Assembly: GCA_030448225.1 (NCBI GenBank)
Contig: JAUJNJ010000084.1
Coordinates: 1 to 23,987 of the forward strand
DNA length: 23,987 nucleotides
DNA from: Phycisphaerae bacterium
Lineage (GTDB): Bacteria > Planctomycetota > Phycisphaerae > Tepidisphaerales > Tepidisphaeraceae
Reading direction: 5' to 3'
The position numbers and the translations under genes are program-made. The notes below the pieces were generated by a model. That model was not told where the DNA came from. It saw only the letters and a list, made by a program, of their open reading frames with translations, and did no database searches. Each line of letters opens with the position of its first letter. Position 1 is the stretch's first letter. Shown piece by piece: positions 10,944-20,066 of the stretch.

Positions 10944-10982
10944 GTCACGTTAGAAGCGGTTTCGAAACCCCAGTCGGCCCGT

Positions 10983-11004
10983 GCACGGGGTTTGTAACCC
11001 GTGC
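10983..11004. repeat. Second intergenic hairpin, GCACGGG/CCCGTGC
   Basis: A perfect 7-bp stem (10983-10989 with 10998-11004) and an 8-base loop GTTTGTAA. A related but degenerate unit with GGTTGCAAACC follows near 11033. This looks like a family of dispersed hairpin repeats placed next to the nested palindrome. Confidence 0.6.
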
Positions 11005-11840
11005 GTTTTCGCGTCCGCGGCACGAACCACAGGTTGCAAACCCTTGCCACGAGGTTTTGAACAGCTTCGAGAACGCTGCCTCTACTCTTGCTTGATGGCT
11101 TCGATTTGCTCCCGCGGACTTGGGGACCATGCGGCGACCATGATACGGCGAGCAGCCGCCCGGCCCGTTCACGCGTACGCACCACACCGTCGCCGCCCGC
11201 GCCATCTCGGCCGGTTGGGGAGCATGGGCGGTTCAATCGCTCATCCCGCCGCCATTCGTCACCGGCCGGCCGGGCCTGCAACGCGCAAGTGGTTGCGGGC
11301 GCTGTCAGCGCCGCCGCCTTTTGCCTTGTCTTTGCAAGCGTGGCGATTGCTATCCCGCCCGCTTCATCCCGATAACTTGTGACGGATCAGGTGCGTGGAG
11401 AGTGGCGGCGGCGTAGTCGAGGGGGCTTCGGTCCGGGTCTTACCTTCCTTTCTCCCCGGGCATCGACAGGCCGGTTCCAGCCGCCCGCATCGGCGAACGC
11501 GCGACGCGCCGGGGCGCCGTCGTCTGCCGGCGATCGGTCGCGCCGTACTCGACGCACGGCGGCCCGACGCGAACCCGTGCCCCCGGCGGATCTTTCTGGG
11601 ACGAGGGAACGTCGGCGGGCAGCGTTCAACGATGAATGCCGGGGCTTGCCAATCGGGCGATCGCCCGCGGATGGCGAGCCATGTTGAGTGTCGGGTCACC
11701 GACCGCGATGGCGGCCAGCGGTGCGGGGCGCGGGCCGTGCGTGAGAGTCGGGAGCGTAACGCGCGGGCGGTCGTGACGGGGTAGCGGCGCGACCTTCAGG
11801 GCAAGATCGCATTTCATCGAGCGGTTCAGCGCGCAGCGGC

Positions 11841-11862
11841 GGCCCCGCCGCTTCGGCGGGCC
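11841..11862. other. GC-rich hairpin upstream of the metalloprotease gene
   Basis: GGCCCCGCCG-CTT-CGGCGGGCC, a near-perfect stem with one extra C, about 110 bases before the metalloprotease start. It may be a terminator for an upstream transcript or a leader structure; there is no T-run. Confidence 0.35.
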
Positions 11863-11959
11863 TATGGCGTCCTCAGTATGAGCCGCCACGCGAGACCCGA
11901 ACGCCCCCGGCGGCGGCGGCGAGGGGCGATCGGCTCGGGTCGAACGGCGGAATCGGGCG

Positions 11960-11964
11960 AGGAG
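11960..11964 (+). promoter_or_regulatory. Shine-Dalgarno AGGAG for the metalloprotease gene
   Basis: AGGAG is spaced six bases from ATG 11971. This decides the start of a gene whose 5' part is broken by frameshifts. Confidence 0.6.
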
Positions 11965-11970
11965 AACGTC

Positions 11971-14900
11971 ATGCTGAGGGAGCGAGTGGCGGCGGGCGCG
12001 GCGAAGTCGCGGGCGAAGTCGGGGCACGCGTTCGGCCCGGTGGCGCGGGGCCGGCAAGCGGGCGGCGGTCGTCGCGGCGGTCGAGCAGCTCGAGCGCGGC
12101 AGCTGTTCTGCGGCATCCAACATGACATGACCTGGCTCACGCCGACCGCGCCCTCGGAGCCGACGACGACCACGTCGCCCCGGCCAGCGAAACGGCCGCA
12201 AGGCCTCCGGCATCATGCCCCGCTCTCGACCGCCCCGACGCTGCCCCGCCGGGACGGCGAGGAGCTGGCGGCGCCGGCCCTCCCCGGGCTCCCTCGCTCA
12301 ACAGCCTGCCCGGCGCGCGAACGTCTACCTCGACTTCAACGGCAACGGCCAGTACACGCCCCTACGACACCGACCGCGACCCCACCCGCTTCGGCCCCGG
12401 GAGCAGGCGGAGATCACGCTGGCGTGGAGCACCTGTCCGCGTACTTCGCGGCCGTTCAACGTCAACGTCACCACGATCAAGCCGGGCGGCCCGACGGCGT
12501 GGGGCCTGATGACCAACTCGCTCAACGGGAACGTCGGCCGCAGCTACGTCGGCGTGTTCCCCAACGACATGAACCAGGGGCCGCCGTCGTGGAACCCCGC
12601 GACCGACGCGGTCAACCGCCAGAGCGGGACGCGCACGAGCTGGGGCACAACTTCGGCCTGCTGCACCAGGCCGACTTCGACGCGCCTGGGCAACCTGACC
12701 AGCGAGTACAGCAGCGGGTACGACGCCACGCACGGCCCGATCATGGGCGTCGATTACGCGAAGTCCGTGCACAAGTGGTTCATCGGCCACCCGAACGACA
12801 ACCCCAGCCGCCTGCAGGACGACGTGGCGATCATCGCCGGCCGCATCGCCGCCCAGCCGGGCGGGGGCGACGGGTTCCGCCCCGACGACGTGGGCAACAC
12901 GCTCTCGACGCGCGGGCGCTGTCGCCCGGCAACGGCGTGCAGACCGCCGCCGGCATCATCGAGCGGATGACCGACGCCGACGCGTTCTCCTTCGCCGCGT
13001 CCGCCGCCGGCCGCTTCAGCCTCGACGTCGACCCCGCCTACCCGTCGGGGCTGGCCCTGAAGGTCGAGGTGTACGACGCGTCCGGCCGCCTGCTCGCCGC
13101 CCGCGACGACACCGACCGGCGCGACCGCCCGAACAACGACGTCACGCTCGCGGTCGACCTCGCCGCCGCCGGCACGTACTACGCGGTCGTCACGAGCCAC
13201 GGCGACTACGGCGACATCGGCCAGTACTCGGTCACCGCCACGCCGCTGCCGGGCGGGTGGGCGTCGCAGTGGGTGGGCGGCTCGTCGCGCGCCGGGTACG
13301 CCGGCCACGCCGACGGCACGTTCACCCTCGCCTCGGGCGGGACCGACGTCTGGAGCACCGCCGACCAGATGCAGTTCGCCCACACGAGCCTCGTCCGCGA
13401 CGGCTCGATCACCGCCCGCATCACGTCGCTCGGCAACACCGACCCGTTCGCCAAGGCCGGCCTGGAGATCCGCGAGACGCTCGACGCCGGCTCGCGGCAC
13501 GTCGCGATGATCGCCACCGCGGGCAACGGCCCGCAGTTGCTCTACCGCGGCTCGACCGGCGGCGTCTCGTCGGCGACGCCGGCGTCGCCCCAGCCGTTCG
13601 CGCCGCCTCCACCTCCGGCTCGACCGCGCGGCAACACGTTCACCGGCTACCGCTCGTCCGACGGCTCTCGTGGACGTTCGTCGTCGGGTCGACGACCGTG
13701 TCGATGGCCGCGACCGTCCACGTCGGCTTCCTCGCGACGGCCCGCAACGCCAACGCCGTCACGACCGCGACGTTCGACTCGGTCACGACCAGCGCGCCAA
13801 CGTCAACCTCGCCCTGGCCGCGCACCGAACGCGCTGGCGGCCCTGGAGGGCGTGGCGGTCGCCGTCGCCGCTCGCCGCCGCGCCGACCGCACCGCGAGGC
13901 GTGGTGCCCGTCGCCGGTCGAGCGCCGGTCGCGGACACTCGCCGCACGCCGGCACGCGGTCGAGCGGTCGACGACGCACCGACTTCACGCACGCCGGCAC
14001 GCCGGCGGGGGCGACGGCGTTCGACGACACGGGCCTGTTCGGCGGGATGCGCTACTTCTACCGCGTGCGTGGCGATCGACGGCGCCGGCGGCCTCTCGGC
14101 CCCGTCGGCCGTCGCCGCCCGCGTCAACCGCCCCAACGCCGTCCTCGAACCTCACGGTCACGAGTTGGCAGGCGACGCGCGTGATCCTCAACTGGGCGCG
14201 ACGTCAGCGGCGAGACCGGCCAATGCGGCATCGAGAAGTCGACCGACAACGTCAGCCCGACGTCGCCCACGACGGTCGGCGCGAACGTCCCGAGCTACAC
14301 GGTCGAGAACCTGGCCGAGGGGACGACCTACTGGTTCCGCGTGACGGCCATCAGCCCGCAGGGCGATCACGCCACGACCGTCCCGGGCAGCACCCGGCTG
14401 GCGGCGACGACGGGCGTCGCGTTCACGACGGTCGCCAGCAACGGGATGGCGATCCGGTGGAACGCGGTCCCCAACGCGACCGGCTACCGGATCGACCGCC
14501 TCGACGAACGACGTTCAGCACCTACGCCACCCTCCCCGGCAACGCCACGACGTTCGCCGACAACACCGTCAGCCCGCTGGGCGAGTACTACTACCGCGTG
14601 GTGGGCATCAACAGCCTGACGCAGGGCGTGGAAGCGCCGGCGCCGTGGCGGTCGCAGGACGTGGGCGCAATGGCCGGCAGCGGGGCGGTCGGGCTGGCGA
14701 ACGGGCAGTTCACGGTCGTGGCCAACGGCAACGACATCTGGAACGCTGCCGACCAGATGCGCTTCACGTACGCCGGCCTCGTCGGCGACGGGCAGATCGT
14801 CGCCCGCGTGAGCGGGGTGGAGAACACCGACGGGTGGGCCAAGGCCGGCGTGATGATCCGCGAGTCGCTCGCGGCCAACGCGCGCCACGCGTTCACCGCC

Positions 14901-15700
14901 GTCTCGGCCACGAACGCGCCCAGCAGGTCGTGCGGACTGCCACCGGCGGGGCCTCGACCGCCGTCACGGCGACCGGGCGGGTCGCGCCGTACTGGGTGAA
15001 GCTCGTGCGGGCCGGCAACATCTTCACGAGCTACACGTCGCCCGACAACGTCACCTGGTCGCAGATCGGCAACGCGGTCTCGATCGCGATGGCGAGCCGC
15101 GCCTACGTCGGCTTGGCGCTGACGAGCCACACGACCAACACGCTCAACACCGCCCGCTTCGACAACGTGACCGTCACGCCCGTGACGCCGCCGAGCGTGA
15201 CGTCGATCGTGGTCGGCGACGGCACGGCGCAGCGGTCGATGATCACGCGACTGACGGTGAACTTCGACCGCCCCGTCGCGACGTTCGACGCCGGGGCGTT
15301 CGCGCTGTCGAAGCTCGGGCCAAACGGGACGACGGTCGTGCCGACGAGCGTCGTGCTCGCGCCCGGCGGGGAGTCGGCGGTGCTGACCTTCACGGGGGCG
15401 GACGTCATCGGCGGGTCGCTCGCCGACGGGACGTACGAGTTCGCCGTCCGCCCGCCGCTCGTCCGCGACCTCGGCGGCGGGGCCGGCACCGGCGCGGATC
15501 AGCTGATCACGTTCCACCGCCTGTTCGGCGACTACAACGGCGTCGGCGGGATCGACAGCACCGACTCGTTCCAGTTCAAGCGGGCCCTCGGTTCGTTCAC
15601 CGCCGACGCGAACTACCGCTGGTACTTCGACTACGCCGCCGACGGCGACGTCGACCCGGCGGACAGCTTCCAGTTCAAGAAGCGCCGCCCGACCGCCTAG
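11971..15700 (+). pseudogene. Multidomain secreted zinc metalloprotease (metzincin-like) with dockerin-like C-terminus, frameshifted
   Basis: Corrected length is about 1240 residues. The basic N-terminus leads to VEQLER-x-QL-x-SA (about 12085-12115), the planctomycete E-x-LE-x-R-x-LLSA export-type signature. The catalytic domain (about 12280-12850) has ANVYLDFNGNGQY and the zinc site HELGHNFGLLH (12634-12666), in which three His bind zinc and Glu is the base. A PPC-like beta domain follows (about 12890-13250). Next come a DUF1349/concanavalin-like domain (13255-13800), fibronectin type III-like modules (about 13850-14640, with LAEGTTYWFRVTAIS), a second DUF1349-like copy (14650-15180), an Ig-like domain, and a dockerin-like pair FGDYNGVGGIDSTDSFQFKR and DYAADGDVDPADSFQFKK. 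Frame changes are many up to about 14950; the rest is clean. The protein is probably exported and cell-surface associated, degrading extracellular protein. Confidence 0.8.
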
Positions 15701-15817
15701 TGCCCGTCGGAATAATCCGACGGCCCCCCGGTTTCGCCGCAGGCCCGAAGGGCCCGTTACGGTGCGGGGAGCCGATTCGTGGCGCCGCCGCAGATGTATT
15801 GGTTCAGGAGAGAGAAA

Positions 15818-16504
15818 ATGCGGTACCCGCGTATGACGACGGTGGCAGTGTTCGTGCTGGGGCTCGCCACGTTGCTGGCCCCGCGCCGGGCCGCCGCCCA
15901 GGCGACCGACTTCCGCTGGACGACCGGCGGGCAGTCGGCCTTCGACGTGCCGGCCGCCGGCACGCTCGACGTGCCGCTCTACCTCCAGTCGATCACGCCG
16001 GCCGGCGCGTCGCTGCTGGCGAACGAGAACGGCCTGTTCTCGGCCGGCCTGAGCGTCCGCCGCTCCGACGCCGGCGCCGGCACCGGGGCGACGATCACCG
16101 GCATCACGGCCAACCGCGCCCTGTTCGACGACGCCGACCCCACCTCCCGCACCGAGCAGGTCGTCGGCCCGACGCTCGCCCGGCTGAAGGAGGAGCGACT
16201 CGCCGCGAACGGCTCGGGCTCGGAGGTCGTCGGCGCCGACCGCCGCGTGCTGGTCGGCACCGTCACGATCGCCGGCGGCGACGTCGACAACCTCTCGACG
16301 TTCCAGATCCGAGACTTCGTCAACACGATGGACCAGATCAGCACCGCCGAGGAGACGCTGACCGGCGAGGGGACGACGATCGACCCGCGGATCGCCGTCG
16401 GGTCGTTCACGGTCACCTCGGTCCCGGAGCCGTCGTCGGCGTTCGTCCTGCTGGCCGCCGGCGCCGCCCTCGCCGTCCGCAGGCGCCGCAGGGCGAAGAA
16501 CTGA
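15818..16504 (+). CDS. PEP-CTERM sorting domain protein
   Basis: 228 residues, intact. AGGAG (15806-15810) stands seven bases before ATG 15818, which fixes the start. A signal peptide (TTVAVFVLGLATLLAP then AAAQA) is followed by a beta-rich secreted region. The C-terminus is a textbook PEP-CTERM: VPEPSS, a hydrophobic segment AFVLLAAGAALAV and the basic RRRRRAKN. Such proteins are cleaved and sorted by an exosortase; none is visible here. The middle part (residues about 30-200) has no family I recognise. It follows the metalloprotease gene by 117 bases on the same strand and may be co-expressed. Confidence 0.9.
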   Translation: MRYPRMTTVAVFVLGLATLLAPRRAAAQATDFRWTTGGQSAFDVPAAGTLDVPLYLQSITPAGASLLANENGLFSAGLSVRRSDAGAGTGATITGITANRALFDDADPTSRTEQVVGPTLARLKEERLAANGSGSEVVGADRRVLVGTVTIAGGDVDNLSTFQIRDFVNTMDQISTAEETLTGEGTTIDPRIAVGSFTVTSVPEPSSAFVLLAAGAALAVRRRRRAKN

Positions 16505-16700
16505 GGCGGCGGACGTAGCACACGGTCTGCGATGTCCGCCGTCAGGTCAAAAGCACCCAACGCTGCGCGCCCGGGGCGCGGGGTGAACCGCAGAGCGCCG
16601 ATTCCGATCCTGATCCTCTCCCCGAATCGGCCAAGCGGCGAAACCGCAAGCGCCCGCCACGCCCCCTCTACGTGACAGCACGTTGCCTTCGTAGTCCGAC

Positions 16701-16750
16701 TCCCCACCTCCCCACTCCCCACTCCCCACTCCCCACTCCCCACTCCCCAC
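16701..16750. repeat. Heptanucleotide tandem repeat (TCCCCAC)n
   Basis: Six perfect TCCCCAC units run from 16709 to 16750, preceded by a seventh unit out of phase by one C. It lies between the convergent ends of the PEP-CTERM gene and the permease gene. It is a likely length-variable locus and not coding. Confidence 0.9.
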
Positions 16751-16763
16751 TCTTCTCCCGCAC

Positions 16764-17618
16764 TCATCCCTTCACCGCGCCGCTCGCCAGGCCGGCCACG
16801 AAGTCGCGCTGGAGCACGAAGAACAGCGCCATGGGCGGCAGCACGCCGAGCAGCGTGCCGGCCATCAGCACGCCGTACTGCGTCTCGTACTCCGGCAGGC
16901 CGATCATCCCCGCCAGGCCGATCGGCAGCGTGTATCGCCCCTCGTCCTGCAGCACGACCTGCGGCCAGAGGAAGCTGTTCCACGCCGCCAGGAACGTCAT
17001 CAGCGTGAACGCGCCGATCATCGGCCGCACGATCGGCAGCGCCACCTCCCACCACAGCCGCAGCTCGCTGCACCCGTCGACGCGCCCCGCCTGGAGCAAC
17101 TCGTCCGGCACCGACCGCATCGCCTGCATGAACAGGAACAGCCCGAACACGCTGACCGCGCCCGGAAACAAGATGGCGCTGTACGAGTTGATCCACCCGA
17201 ACCGGTACGCCAGTTCGTACTGCGGCGACAGGAGCAACTGCCCCGGCAGGAGCATCGTCGCGAACGTCATCGCCATGAGCGGCCGCCGCCCGGCGAAGCG
17301 GTACTTCGCCAGCGCGAACCCGCCGAGCGTGCTGAGCGACACGACGGTGGCGGTGTGGAGGCAGCAGAGGAACAGCGAGTTGACGAGCCAGCGCAGGTAC
17401 GGCTCGGAGGTGAACAGCGCGGCGAAGTTGTCGAGCGTGAGATCGCCCAGCCGCGACCACGGGAGGAATGCCACGGCAAAGACGTCCGCCTGCCGCTTGA
17501 AGCTCGCGCACACGAGCCAGGCGAACGGCAACAGGAACACGCCCGCCGTGAGGACGAGCGCCCCGTGGAGCAGGAGCGTGCGGAGCGCGGATCGGGCATG
17601 GCTTCGATTCAACGTCAT
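16764..17618 (-). CDS. Carbohydrate ABC transporter permease, MalG type
   Basis: 284 residues, intact, with six predicted membrane helices. The first is LLLHGALVLTAGVFLLPFAWLV, followed by a periplasmic loop with SFKRQADVF. The cytoplasmic EAA loop reads ELLQAGRVDGCSELRLWWEVALPIVRP, the coupling site for the ATPase. The end AGLASGAVKG is typical of CUT1 MalG-like subunits (compare GLTAGAVKG). It pairs with the MalF-like permease encoded upstream on the same strand. No binding protein or ATPase lies in the window; MsmK-type shared ATPases are common. It imports a sugar or oligosaccharide, which cannot be named from sequence. The start ATG 17618 was chosen because the frame upstream adds nothing conserved. 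Confidence 0.9.
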   Translation of the reverse strand: MTLNRSHARSALRTLLLHGALVLTAGVFLLPFAWLVCASFKRQADVFAVAFLPWSRLGDLTLDNFAALFTSEPYLRWLVNSLFLCCLHTATVVSLSTLGGFALAKYRFAGRRPLMAMTFATMLLPGQLLLSPQYELAYRFGWINSYSAILFPGAVSVFGLFLFMQAMRSVPDELLQAGRVDGCSELRLWWEVALPIVRPMIGAFTLMTFLAAWNSFLWPQVVLQDEGRYTLPIGLAGMIGLPEYETQYGVLMAGTLLGVLPPMALFFVLQRDFVAGLASGAVKG

Positions 17619-17935
17619 CCTCCGCAGAAAGCGCTCGCGTCGCCCGCGGCGTTCACGATCCGACGCTTTCTCGCCACGGTCGCGTCCGCGCCCGCGACGC
17701 GTTCCGTTTCGCCAGGCACGAACGTCGCGCCGGAACGCTGCGAAACCACAATCGCCCGCTCACGGCGTCCTCCCATCTTCGATCATCGTTTGCCGCCAGG
17801 AGCGGGAGACGATGCACACGCGCGGGCACCGTGGGGTTGTTCCACAAACGCGCCGCGTCACGCCCGCCGCCTTTCACTCCTTCCGCCTTCGCGCCCTCGC
17901 GTCCTTCGCGGTTCAAACTCCTCCGCCCGAGCGAG
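17619..17935. other. Spacer between the two permease genes, with GCGAAGG-type repeat
   Basis: 317 bases without a recognisable gene, unusually long for paired MalF/MalG genes. On the minus strand it carries a purine-rich quasi-repeat (units like GCGAAGGa/c at about 17881-17915), a low-complexity type seen dispersed in planctomycete genomes. No terminator with a T-run was found, so co-transcription is still possible. Confidence 0.45.
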
Positions 17936-18829
17936 TCACCGCCGGCCCTCCGCCGCGCGCAGGAGCCCCAACTGCGTCATCGTCAGCGTGAACACGAGCA
18001 CCGCCAGCACCCACCCGACGGCGGCCGCGAAGCCGAGGTCGCCGAGCTGGAAGCCCTGCTCGTAGAGGTACATCACCACCGTCAGCCCCGCGAGGCGCGG
18101 GCCGGCCCCCTGGAAGAAGATGTAGGGCAGCTCGAACAGCGACAGCGCCCCGATCGTGCCGACGACGACGAGGAACGCCATCACCGGGCGGATCGTCGGG
18201 AGCGTCACGTGGCGGAACCGGTGCCACGGCCCCGCGCCGTCGACGGCGGCCGCCTCGTACAACTCCGGGTCGACGTTCTGCAACGCCGCCAGGAAGTAGA
18301 CCATCCCCAGGCCGACGTTGAGCCAGAGGCTGGCGATCACGATCGCCGGCATCGCGAACCGCGCATCGCCCAGCCAATTGACGTCGGCGCTAAGGCCGGG
18401 GAGGCGGCCGATGATTTGATTTACGAACCCCACGCGCGGCGCCATCAACAGGCGGAACAACACCGCGACGAACACCACGCCCACGAAGTGCGGCGAGAAG
18501 ATCGCGAAGCGGAACAGGTGCCGCCCCGCACCCGCCGGCTGTTGAGGAGCATCGCCAGCCCGAGCGACGCCGGGATCTGGATCGCGAGGAACAGCACCGC
18601 GAACAGGACCGTGTTGAGGCACGCGAGCCAGAAGAGCCAGTCGCCCAGGATGAACGTATAGTGCTCCACCCCACGTACCGCGACAGCCGCGGCCCCGCGG
18701 TCTTCTGCAAACTCAGCACGACGCTGCGGCCGAGCGGTAAAGCAGGAACACGCAGAACGGCACCGCGAACGGCAGCAGGAACAGGTACGGCGCGTACCGC
18801 GATTGCCAAAGCCGCCGCCTCCCGTCCAT
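17936..18829 (-). pseudogene. Carbohydrate ABC transporter permease, MalF type, frameshifted in its 5' third
   Basis: About 298 residues after correction. It starts MDGRRRLWQSRYAPYLFLLP (ATG 18829-18827), the usual CUT1 opening R-x-x-YLFLLP. Then VLSLQKTAGP, VEHYTFILGDWLFW and LAIQIPASLGLAMLLNSRRV lie in shifted frames. From 18540 to the stop 17936 the frame is clean, with the EAA loop ELYEAAAVDGAGPWHRFRHVTLP and the MalF-like end. Three small breaks (about 18730, 18670 and 18535) are likely sequencing errors because the conserved sequence continues across each. The gene begins about 90 bases after the last attC site of the integron, on the same strand. Confidence 0.8.
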
Positions 18830-18917
18830 GACGCGGCAGTGTACGCGGCCGCCGGCGCAGGGGAAGCGGCAGGTACCCCCGCGCGGCGTCGAACCCATCG
18901 AGCGGCTTCTTGCGAGT

Positions 18918-19016
18918 GCATAACGGATCAACGTTCAATGGCCGGCGCGCGCCAACCGACTCACCTGACCAAGACGGCTCGACGCCGGGCCGGTCCATTG
19001 GAGCGTCTGGTTATCT
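18918..19016 (-). other. attC: attC site of cassette 3 (array end)
   Basis: 99 bp. Read on the minus strand it opens with AGATAAC (19016-19010) and closes with GTTATGC (18924-18918). The long stem pairs CAATGG-CCGGC with GCCGGCCATTG (11 bp: 18989-19000 with 18936-18946) with one unpaired base at 18994, an A on the minus strand. The stop TAA of cassette 3 lies in the opening core. Confidence 0.85.
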
Positions 19017-19375
19017 GGTGGCCGACTCGCCGGGCTTGTCGTCGATCTTGAAAGAACCCAGACTCCGTTCAAGGCATGCTGGCCGCGAACTTCGCCGAAG
19101 GTCGAACGCACCACGGCGCTCAGGCGACTAAAGTCTGCTTCAGTTTCAACCTCACCAGTCAGGTATGCACCACCACCGGAGTACTCGTCGATTACGACTG
19201 CTGAGAAGGCGGGATCGCTCGCGAGCTTCGGTGCGAGTGTCGCGCCTCCTGTGTAAATTGGCGGTGATATGCCTCGCTCGCCAGCAAGCACTCCGACGAC
19301 AAATCCGAGTAGCAAGCTCACGGTTGCGACGAGCACGCCAACCGCGAGCGACACTAGGACCATTCGTCGCGACAT
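19011..19375 (-). CDS. Integron cassette 3: membrane-anchored hypothetical protein, probable single frameshift
   Basis: About 121 residues. MSRR is followed by a strong N-terminal hydrophobic anchor (MVLVSLAVGVLVATVSLLLG and FVVGVLAG). A soluble extracytoplasmic part reads LASDPAFSAVVIDEY, GAYLTGEVETEADFSRL and HALNGVW. The GAYLTGEV-x-x-x-x-DFSRLSAVV pattern is reminiscent of BON-type domains (beta-alpha-beta, G-x-V-x-L-x-G-x-V), but the match is weak. As sequenced the frame continues to 18935. One base change near 19045 instead gives FKIDDKPGESATR and a TAA inside the attC core, matching the other two cassettes. I therefore take 19011 as the true end. The ATG lies 24 bases after the cassette junction. 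Expression is expected from an integron promoter or its own. Confidence 0.7.
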
Positions 19376-19391
19376 CGCTCGTTACCCCACC

Positions 19392-19492
19392 AGATAACGT
19401 GAGGCCGATCAGCGGCCGACGCGCCCACTCCGACCGTTCATTCTACTGCGCCCGTGCCAGCCGCGGCGGTCCGCTGCATTGGCGGGTTAGCC
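19392..19492 (-). other. attC: attC site of cassette 2
   Basis: 101 bp. On the minus strand it runs from GGCTAAC (19492-19486) to GTTATCT (19398-19392). The stem is CAGCGG-CCG with CGGCCGCTG (19467-19476 with 19410-19418), with one unpaired base at 19470 (A on the minus strand). The GTTATCT end belongs by its flank to cassette 3. Confidence 0.9.
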
Positions 19493-19958
19493 AACGCCGC
19501 GCCGGGCACCGGGGAACCACCAGAACCAGAGTTCCTGCCCATCCGCACCGATCGAGTAATCACCCTCGTGCCGGGCGACGTCGGCGATTCCCCGCCGAAG
19601 TTCAGCCAACGCTTCACGACCCGCCTCAAGCGCGCACCCGCCCGTCATCCGCGACCAGCCGCCAGTGGGCGGGCGGAACCTTCGTCGGCGAGTGATACAG
19701 TTCGAACGACGCCGCAGCCGTGTGCGGCAGTCCCGCGTTGGGGACGCTCAACTCACGGTCACCCGGCGCGGTGAGCGGGACGCTTGCGCGCCGGCGAACG
19801 GTGAAGAGTGCATCAAGTCGATCAACTCGAGCATGGACGTGCACCCCGGTGCGTCCGCCGTCAGGTGCCAGCCGGGATAGTGTCGCACGCCGACACCCTG
19901 GTAAGCGCCAGAGGTACACGTGGCCCTGCAATGTCCATCGCTTAACGGCATCGTCCAT
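19487..19958 (-). pseudogene. Integron cassette 2: hypothetical protein, frameshifted
   Basis: Corrected length is about 157 residues: MDDAVKRWTLQGHVYLWRLP, GVGVRHYPGWHLTADAPGC, SMLELIDLMHSS, DRELSVPNAG, then PPAHWRLVADDGRVRALEAG, REALAELRRGIADVARHEGD and ELWFWWFPGARRGVG, stopping at TAA within GGCTAAC of attC 2. Breaks are near 19895, 19790 and 19627. It is cytosolic with no signal peptide and rich in Trp/Tyr. Its function is unknown to me. The W-x-L-x-GHVYLWRLPG-x-G-x-x-YPGWHLTAD core looks conserved enough to be a real family. The start ATG (19958-19956) lies 15 bases after the cassette junction, leaving little room for a ribosome site. Confidence 0.65.
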
Positions 19959-19966
19959 GGGGCGTT

Positions 19967-20066
19967 GGCTAACGGGAGGCCGTCGAGCGGCCGCGGCGGC
20001 GCCGCGCGACGCGCGATTGGGAGAAACTGTACCGCCGCCGCGGTCCGCTCCAGCGGCGGGTTAGCC
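19967..20066 (-). other. attC: attC site of cassette 1
   Basis: 100 bp, the clearest of the three. Minus-strand ends are GGCTAAC (20066-20060) and GTTAGCC (19973-19967). The stem pairs 20034-20050 with 19985-20000 over 16 bp, with a single extrahelical base at 20044 (A on the minus strand). The loop region contains TTTCTCCCAATCGCG. Confidence 0.93.

Larger units (their letters stand above)
9309..10953 (+). pseudogene. miaB: tRNA-2-methylthio-N6-dimethylallyladenosine synthase MiaB, frameshifted and with insertion
   Basis: The N-terminal UPF0004 domain is clear: MTKVFLETFGCQMN and VILYNTCSVREHAEQKVWSR, plus a third Cys near 9550 (VIGC in a shifted frame). These three cysteines bind the auxiliary 4Fe-4S cluster. 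The radical SAM domain has RGCNKFCTYCVVP (CxxxCxxC, about 9890-9925), LLGQTINHYAFKH, LRFVTSFPRDF, HVPAQHGSDRILKLMNRGY and ASDFIVGFPTETD, clean from 9900 to 10510. After another break come NNREMVGRT and VEGESK, and the TRAM-type end TITDARNLTLFARV. At least six frame changes occur. A stretch of about 90 bases at 9669-9760 does not match MiaB and contains GGGGTC/CAGGAGT repeats. The last ~35 codons run into an intergenic palindrome; the true stop is probably near 10870. The enzyme modifies A37 of tRNAs that read UNN codons. Confidence 0.85.
10954..11970. other. About 1 kb without a recognisable gene
   Basis: No frame on either strand gives a protein I recognise; open frames are short and Arg/Pro-rich. 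Besides the hairpins near its left edge it holds an inverted repeat at 11841-11862 (CCGCCG-CTT-CGGCGG core). Given the dense indels nearby, a decayed or badly sequenced gene cannot be excluded. Confidence 0.45.

Noticed and set aside
11220..11260. GGTTCAATC resembling a tRNA T-loop
   Set aside because: The flanking bases do not pair as a T-stem and no acceptor or anticodon arm can be drawn.
16701..16750. Possible CRISPR array
   Set aside because: The units are 7 bp and contiguous with no spacers.
18918..20066. attC sites read as ordinary REP repeats or translated as parts of proteins (phrases like NPPLERTAAA and NQTLQWTGPA)
   Set aside because: The matched cores, bulged base, spacing and divergent intI fit attC far better than dispersed repeats, and the frames reading into them pass the natural TAA only after a shift or in the wrong frame.
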